From Candidatus Omnitrophota bacterium (GTDB taxonomy: Bacteria > Omnitrophota > Koll11 > Duberdicusellales > 4484-171): DNA of 8,065 nucleotides. The stretch's first letter is position 1; every line of letters starts with the position of its first letter. This document shows, one piece after another, positions 5,510 through 8,065 of the stretch. The stretch lies in NCBI GenBank assembly GCA_030692055.1, contig JAUYCY010000148.1:1-8065 (forward strand), read 5' to 3'. Below the pieces are notes generated by a model. It saw nothing but the letters and a program-made list of their open reading frames with translations. It had not been told where the DNA came from and did not search any database. Position numbers and translations under genes: made by a program.

Positions 5510-6784
5510 TTATGCGTAACTTAAATTTATATCTCTAACAAGTGTTGCAAATTTATTTTTGACGTTATTTCCGCAATAATCGCTCATATTTTCAGAATCG
5601 GGCTTCAGCGCTGTACCGTATAATCTTGGCTTATCCCATTTAGTTAAAGTCTCCAACACGTGGTAGAATCTACTATACTGTCTTGAATTATATGGAGGAT
5701 CCACATAAACTATATCTGATTTAATTCTTTTCGCCAATAGATTTGCATCTTCTCTAAAAATAGCCGTATTCTTCACATTTATCGGATCTATAGGCTTCAT
5801 AAAAAATCCATCCTCGATGTAATCTTTTTTGAAATATGCATCGTAGTGACCAACAGTATTGGCTATTTTATCAATTGAATATAATAGAGACGCAATAAGA
5901 ATATAGTATTCTTTTACTGTTAAGATACTTTTATTTTCTTCTATATTCTCTCTAATAAACCCGATAATTTTCGATGATTTATGACTAAAATACTTACCTC
6001 CAAAATATTTGGAAAAATAATTATCTTCCAAATTATCGCTATCAATATTATTATAATCTTTAATAATATTGTCGATTTTATTTTTATCCCACTCCCCATT
6101 CCCAAAGAAAGCTTGATAGATTGCGTGATTAGAGTATAAAAAATCATTTATTACCACCTCTTTGAAATGTCTCGCTGCAACAGCCGCTACAACCCCCGTA
6201 CCAGCGAAAATATCAACAAAAGAATTTATTTTTTCGCATTCTTTGTTAATTATAGAGAAAATCCACTCTATTAATTTATGCTTGCTGCCAATATATCTGC
6301 GGTTTTGCAATTGGAGATGATTTTTCTTTATTTGCGGAATATAAAAATAGGTCTCCTTTACCTTTTCTGCATTTATTTCATAAGCTGGTTTTTCAATTTC
6401 CAGTAAATTAAAAAATGTTGTTTGTATTTCATCGGATACATAATCGATATTTTTATCTTTAATTTTTAATTTTTCATAAAAACTATAGCTCCAATTATTT
6501 GCTGTAATAATAAAATCTAAAACAGCAATCCCCATTATTTCTCCTGCCTGGGATATTTTCTTAACAATCTCAATGTCTTTTTCACTTGGAGTTGAGACTC
6601 CCGATGGGTGGTTATGAATTAAAATAATACTTGCAGCATTAATTTCTACTGCTGGATAAAAAATTTCTCTTGGATGTATCAAGCTTTTATCGAGTAAACC
6701 AATACTTATAGTTTCTTTTTTGATTAAAATATTTCTTGCATTAAGGTACAGACAAACTAAATACTCCTTTTTCTTATCTCTCAA
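5510..6784 (-). CDS. RadC JAMM domain fused to D12-class DNA adenine methyltransferase (C-terminally truncated)
   Basis: Residues 1-105 are the C-terminal half of RadC with JAMM metal site E24, H57, H59 and D70 (HNHPSGVSTPSEKD). Without a stop the frame continues into an N6-adenine methyltransferase of the D12 (Dam/FokI-like) class: RRYIGSK (162-168), the SAM-binding FVDIFAGTG (189-197) and the catalytic DPPY (362-365) followed by NSRQYSRFYHVLETL. The protein stops at NLSYA, just where relatives continue with SYN(N)xG and, from memory, about 80-100 more residues, so the methyltransferase is probably truncated and inactive. The longest frame starts at TTG 6784, which has no ribosome-binding site and lies within RadC text, so it is not a native start; the real start is probably ATG 7125. 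With one base restored and the TAA ignored, the fusion would be 538 residues. Confidence 0.85.
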   Translation of the reverse strand: MRDKKKEYLVCLYLNARNILIKKETISIGLLDKSLIHPREIFYPAVEINAASIILIHNHPSGVSTPSEKDIEIVKKISQAGEIMGIAVLDFIITANNWSYSFYEKLKIKDKNIDYVSDEIQTTFFNLLEIEKPAYEINAEKVKETYFYIPQIKKNHLQLQNRRYIGSKHKLIEWIFSIINKECEKINSFVDIFAGTGVVAAVAARHFKEVVINDFLYSNHAIYQAFFGNGEWDKNKIDNIIKDYNNIDSDNLEDNYFSKYFGGKYFSHKSSKIIGFIRENIEENKSILTVKEYYILIASLLYSIDKIANTVGHYDAYFKKDYIEDGFFMKPIDPINVKNTAIFREDANLLAKRIKSDIVYVDPPYNSRQYSRFYHVLETLTKWDKPRLYGTALKPDSENMSDYCGNNVKNKFATLVRDINLSYA

Positions 6785-7125
6785 ATCATAGGTAAGCGAT
6801 AAAACATCCTTGTGATTCTTTATTATGACTTCATTTCCTTTTTCTTCTTCATAAAACCTTTTTACTAAAGAAATCGCGGAAACTATTTGTAACGCTTTAG
6901 CTTACCCAATGCCTGGAATTCCTAACAAATTACCGACTTTAATATTCAAAAAACTTTTACCAAATTTTTTATAATATGTTCTGAAATCTGCCTAACATTT
7001 TTACCCTTAATTCCGCTTCCAAGTAATATTGCCAAGAGATCGCTTTTAGAAAGTGCCTCTGCTCCTTTTTTTAGAAATCTTTCCCGCGGACGATCTATTT
7101 GTGGAATATCCTTGATTTTTGTCAT
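6785..7125 (-). pseudogene. radC: radC 5' part, broken by a frameshift and an in-frame stop
   Basis: ATG at 7125, with GGTGAG 6 bases upstream, begins MTKIKDIPQIDRPRERFLKK, then GAEALSKSDLLAILLGSG, a standard RadC N-terminus. The frame slips after HII at a run of six A (plus-strand T run 6965-6970) and ends at TGA 6946-6948. Adding one A restores KKFGKSFLN and then LLGIPGIG. There TAA (6902-6904) replaces a sense codon before AKALQIVSAISLV, part of the helix-hairpin-helix region. The frame then continues into the JAMM domain and the fused methyltransferase. RadC's role remains unclear; it is common near mobile and defence genes. Two separate lesions argue for real decay, though a read error in the A run could explain one. 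Confidence 0.82.
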
Positions 7126-7152
7126 ACTTTACTCACCTTATTATCCGTCAAA

Positions 7153-7185
7153 CAAAAAACCCTCGCCCTTTTGAGCGAAGGTTTT
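7153..7185 (-). terminator. Intrinsic terminator in the radC leader
   Basis: On the minus strand AAAACCTTCGC (7175-7185) pairs with GCGAGGGTTTT (7156-7166), ten Watson-Crick pairs and one G-U pair, with an 8-base loop, followed directly by T residues (TTTTTTG). It lies 28 bases before the radC ATG and about 50 bases after the promoter's likely start. Transcripts from the promoter should therefore stop here unless antitermination occurs. Confidence 0.7.
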
Positions 7186-7193
7186 AATTATTT

Positions 7194-7220
7194 TTACGTG
7201 GCAGTTCCCCCTTCAAACAT
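7194..7220 (-). CDS. Candidate 8-residue leader peptide
   Basis: The frame ATG (7218-7220) to TAA (7194-7196) encodes MFEGGTAT. AGGTG lies about 4 bases upstream. It is embedded in a small hairpin (7198-7225) between the promoter and the terminator. A leader peptide controlling readthrough into radC is possible; chance is equally so for 8 codons. Confidence 0.2.
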   Translation of the reverse strand: MFEGGTAT

Positions 7221-7225
7221 ACCAC
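7198..7225 (-). ncRNA. Small hairpin in the radC leader RNA
   Basis: In the minus-strand RNA GUGGUA (7220-7225) pairs with UGCCAC (7198-7203), with one G-U pair, around a 16-base purine-rich loop. With the terminator downstream this gives a two-hairpin RNA of about 85 bases. I could not match it to a known riboswitch class. It may be an attenuator or a small RNA. Confidence 0.35.
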
Positions 7226-7243
7226 ACCTAATTTTCACTTCTA

Positions 7244-7271
7244 ATCTTACCATAATATCTTTTTTAGTCAA
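7244..7271 (-). promoter_or_regulatory. Sigma70-type promoter for the radC-methyltransferase operon
   Basis: On the minus strand TTGACT (7266-7271) and TAAGAT (7244-7249) are 16 bases apart. The -35 box overlaps the TGA stop codon of the upstream radC remnant. Transcription would begin near 7237 and pass through the leader hairpin and terminator before radC, so the restriction genes appear to sit behind a conditional terminator. Confidence 0.6.
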
Positions 7272-7420
7272 TAATTATCTTTCCAAAAAATAACTGGCTG
7301 GTTTTTTAGAACCCTAGAATTTTCAAAACCCCCCGCGTCATTCTTGAGCAATTTCTCCCTCGGTCTATCATCCTCAGGCCAGTTTTTAATACCCTCAGTT
7401 TCAGAAATTGTCTTTTCCAT
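7268..7420 (-). pseudogene. Second radC N-terminal remnant (50 residues)
   Basis: Starting at ATG 7420, with AGGAGG 4 bases upstream, the frame reads MEKTISETEGIKNWPEDDRP, then REKLLKNDAGG. WPEDDRPREKLL is the hallmark start of RadC. After that the text (GFENSRVLKNQPVIFWKDNY) no longer resembles RadC and the frame stops. It is thus a truncated or rearranged radC copy next to the longer broken one. An upstream in-frame ATG at 7456 would add 12 residues, but the strong ribosome-binding site favours 7420. That start lies inside a 9-bp inverted repeat. Confidence 0.65.
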
Positions 7421-7448
7421 ACGTCCTCCTAATATAATTGACGTATGG
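7417..7448 (-). promoter_or_regulatory. Inverted repeat hiding a ribosome-binding site and start codon
   Basis: CCATACGTC (plus 7417-7425) and GACGTATGG (7440-7448) are perfect 9-bp reverse complements with a 14-base loop. In the minus-strand RNA the 3' arm contains the ATG at 7418-7420. The AGGAGG (7425-7430) sits at the loop-stem border, so the folded form should block translation of the small radC remnant. It could alternatively be an operator. Confidence 0.6.
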
Positions 7449-7473
7449 AGAGGCATTTTCTAACATATATATT

Positions 7474-7671
7474 TTAAGAACGGCCGACCAATTCATCCAA
7501 ACTAACCCCAAAAGCATCTGCTAATTTAAGCAGAGTTTTTAAAGTCGGCGAATCTCCAATCCCCTGCTCTATTTTAGTAACTGTATTAAAAGATAGACCT
7601 GTTTTCTCAGCTAATTTCTGCTGAGTCAATCCTTTCTGTTTTCGGTACTCTTTTACTCGCTTACTTAGCAT
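7474..7671 (-). CDS. XRE-family helix-turn-helix regulator
   Basis: This 65-residue protein consists of a single Cro/C1-type DNA-binding domain. The helix-turn-helix spans about residues 16-37 (TQQKLAEKTGLSFNTVTKIE followed by QG), with the typical PTLKTLLKLADAFGVSLDEL following. The length is usual for a one-domain XRE protein such as a restriction control protein or a prophage regulator. The ATG at 7671 has no clear ribosome-binding site and may be leaderless or weakly translated. A palindromic site lies 25 bases upstream, fitting autoregulation. It leads the minus-strand genes and may control the radC/restriction operon, but no copy of the palindrome is seen at the radC promoter. Confidence 0.9.
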   Translation of the reverse strand: MLSKRVKEYRKQKGLTQQKLAEKTGLSFNTVTKIEQGIGDSPTLKTLLKLADAFGVSLDELVGRS

Positions 7672-7695
7672 ATTTTTACTTGACTATAGAATATA

Positions 7696-7708
7696 ATAGT
7701 ATTACTAT
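7696..7708. promoter_or_regulatory. Candidate operator upstream of the XRE gene
   Basis: ATAGTA, one centre base, TACTAT: a perfect 6+1+6 palindrome. A further ACTATAG at 7684-7690 gives partial repeats on its downstream side. It lies where the XRE gene's promoter should be (TATATT-like -10 at about 7690-7695 on the minus strand), so autorepression is likely. AT richness raises the chance of coincidence. Confidence 0.45.
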
Positions 7709-7770
7709 AATAATAACTAATATAAGGATACCTGTATATGTATTTTAGCACTAAAGATGCTCTTTTAAAA

Positions 7771-7794
7771 CAAATTTCCTCCCCCTAAAATTTG
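7771..7794. repeat. AT-rich hairpin beside the right arm
   Basis: CAAATTT (7771-7777) pairs with AAATTTG (7788-7794) around a 10-base loop. It recalls the AAATTT-based hairpin 2 of the left arm (591-619) but lies beyond the right arm's GC hairpin. No gene was found between the XRE promoter and the window end; the rest of that stretch is the right repeat arm. Confidence 0.45.
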
Positions 7795-7819
7795 CGGCAG
7801 TTTTTTAAAAAGATAGCTA

Positions 7820-7851
7820 GGCGGGGCGCGGGGTGGGGGCCGCGCCCCGCC
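7820..7851. repeat. Hairpin 2 of the right arm (12-bp perfect GC stem)
   Basis: GGCGGGGCGCGG (7820-7831) pairs perfectly with CCGCGCCCCGCC (7840-7851) around an 8-base G-rich loop. It takes the place of the AT-containing hairpin at 591-619 of the left arm, about 10 bases beyond block B in each case. Confidence 0.8.
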
Positions 7852-7972
7852 CAAGCAGTTCTTTGAAGCGCTGAACGCGAGAGGCTCGGCATAGCGCCGT
7901 CCTTATAGTTTTTAGCGTGGCTTAAGGCGCTATAGCGGACAACCTTTCCTAAAAAAATTTTGTTTTGGACGC

Positions 7973-7998
7973 TTGCCCCGCCGTTTTTGGCGGGGCAA
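7973..7998. repeat. Hairpin 1 of the right arm (10-bp perfect stem)
   Basis: TTGCCCCGCC (7973-7982) pairs perfectly with GGCGGGGCAA (7989-7998) around a 6-base loop (GTTTTT). It abuts block A on one side and GCGTCC on the other, exactly as the unrelated hairpin at 438-473 does in the left arm. Confidence 0.8.
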
Positions 7999-8065
7999 AG
8001 ACGAGCCGCACACGCATTGCATTAGCAAGAAGCGAGCGGCCAAGCGAGCGCCAAGTTTGCCCGAG

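Larger units (their letters stand above)
7820..8065 (-). repeat. Right arm of the modular GC-rich inverted repeat, running off the edge
   Basis: Read on the minus strand from 8065 it carries the same blocks in the same order as the left arm: CTTGGCGC (8047-8054), block A (7998-8033), hairpin 1, GCGTCC (7967-7972), GGTtGTCCGCT (7934-7944), block B (7862-7893) and hairpin 2. Spacers differ by only a few bases: 22 against 25 between the second and third, 40 against 35 before block B. Sequence between blocks is not conserved. The outer end of the arm lies outside the window, so its full length is unknown. Confidence 0.75.

Noticed and set aside
5941..6147. Minus-strand 68-residue hydrophobic frame
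   Set aside because: It lies in another frame within the methyltransferase; its Ile-rich text comes from AT-rich codons.
7099..7293. Plus-strand 64-residue frame
   Set aside because: It is antisense to the radC start, terminator, leader and promoter, with no supporting motif.
1..8065. CRISPR array, tRNA or rRNA gene
   Set aside because: I saw no regularly spaced direct repeats of CRISPR type, no cloverleaf with TTC/CCA features and no rRNA-like conserved blocks.

Overview
This looks like accessory DNA from an AT-rich bacterium. Every convincing gene reads on the minus strand, usually with a recognisable ribosome-binding site, and UGA acts as a stop. AT-rich composition, many gene remnants and a dispersed 'cattctgagcgaagcgaagaat' element suggest a Patescibacteria/CPR-type or similar small uncultured genome. 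That placement is an impression only, because there is no rRNA or core gene here.

Layout in the direction of transcription (right to left): a GC-rich modular repeat arm (about 7820-8065, running off the edge); a small XRE-type regulator (7474-7671) with a palindrome upstream; a radC remnant (7268-7420) whose ribosome-binding site and start codon lie inside a 9-bp inverted repeat; a promoter, short leader and intrinsic terminator (7153-7271); a radC reading frame broken by a one-base frameshift and an in-frame TAA (6785-7125) that runs on, in frame, into a D12-class DNA adenine methyltransferase (5510-6784); a PLD-family nuclease (4563-5480); a 76-residue unknown protein (4314-4544); an AlwI/Nt.BspD6I-like type IIS restriction endonuclease lacking its N-terminal part (3227-4243, homology extending in frame to about 4320); an Fe-S family-4-like uracil-DNA glycosylase (2509-3132); a 54-residue unknown protein (2167-2331); a RhuM-family remnant (1795-1990); a Fic AMP-transferase (774-1808); a second modular GC-rich arm in opposite orientation (about 365-619); and at the left edge a promoter, leader and hairpin facing a gene that starts inside the window and leaves it.

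The central block resembles a type IIS restriction-modification locus (methyltransferase plus AlwI-like nuclease, with an additional PLD nuclease) in decay. The methyltransferase stops at its LSY motif, the nuclease has lost its specificity region, and the fused RadC part is broken twice. Neighbouring genes (Fic with a RhuM fragment, UDG, XRE regulator) fit a defence or mobile-element island.

The most unusual signal is the pair of arms bracketing this cargo. They are inverted copies that share several colinear conserved blocks (34/36 and 28/32 identical in the two main blocks). Two perfect hairpins sit at equivalent positions in each arm, but with completely different stem sequences. That pattern suggests selection on secondary structure, as in a structured RNA or a folded recombination or transposition end, rather than on primary sequence alone.
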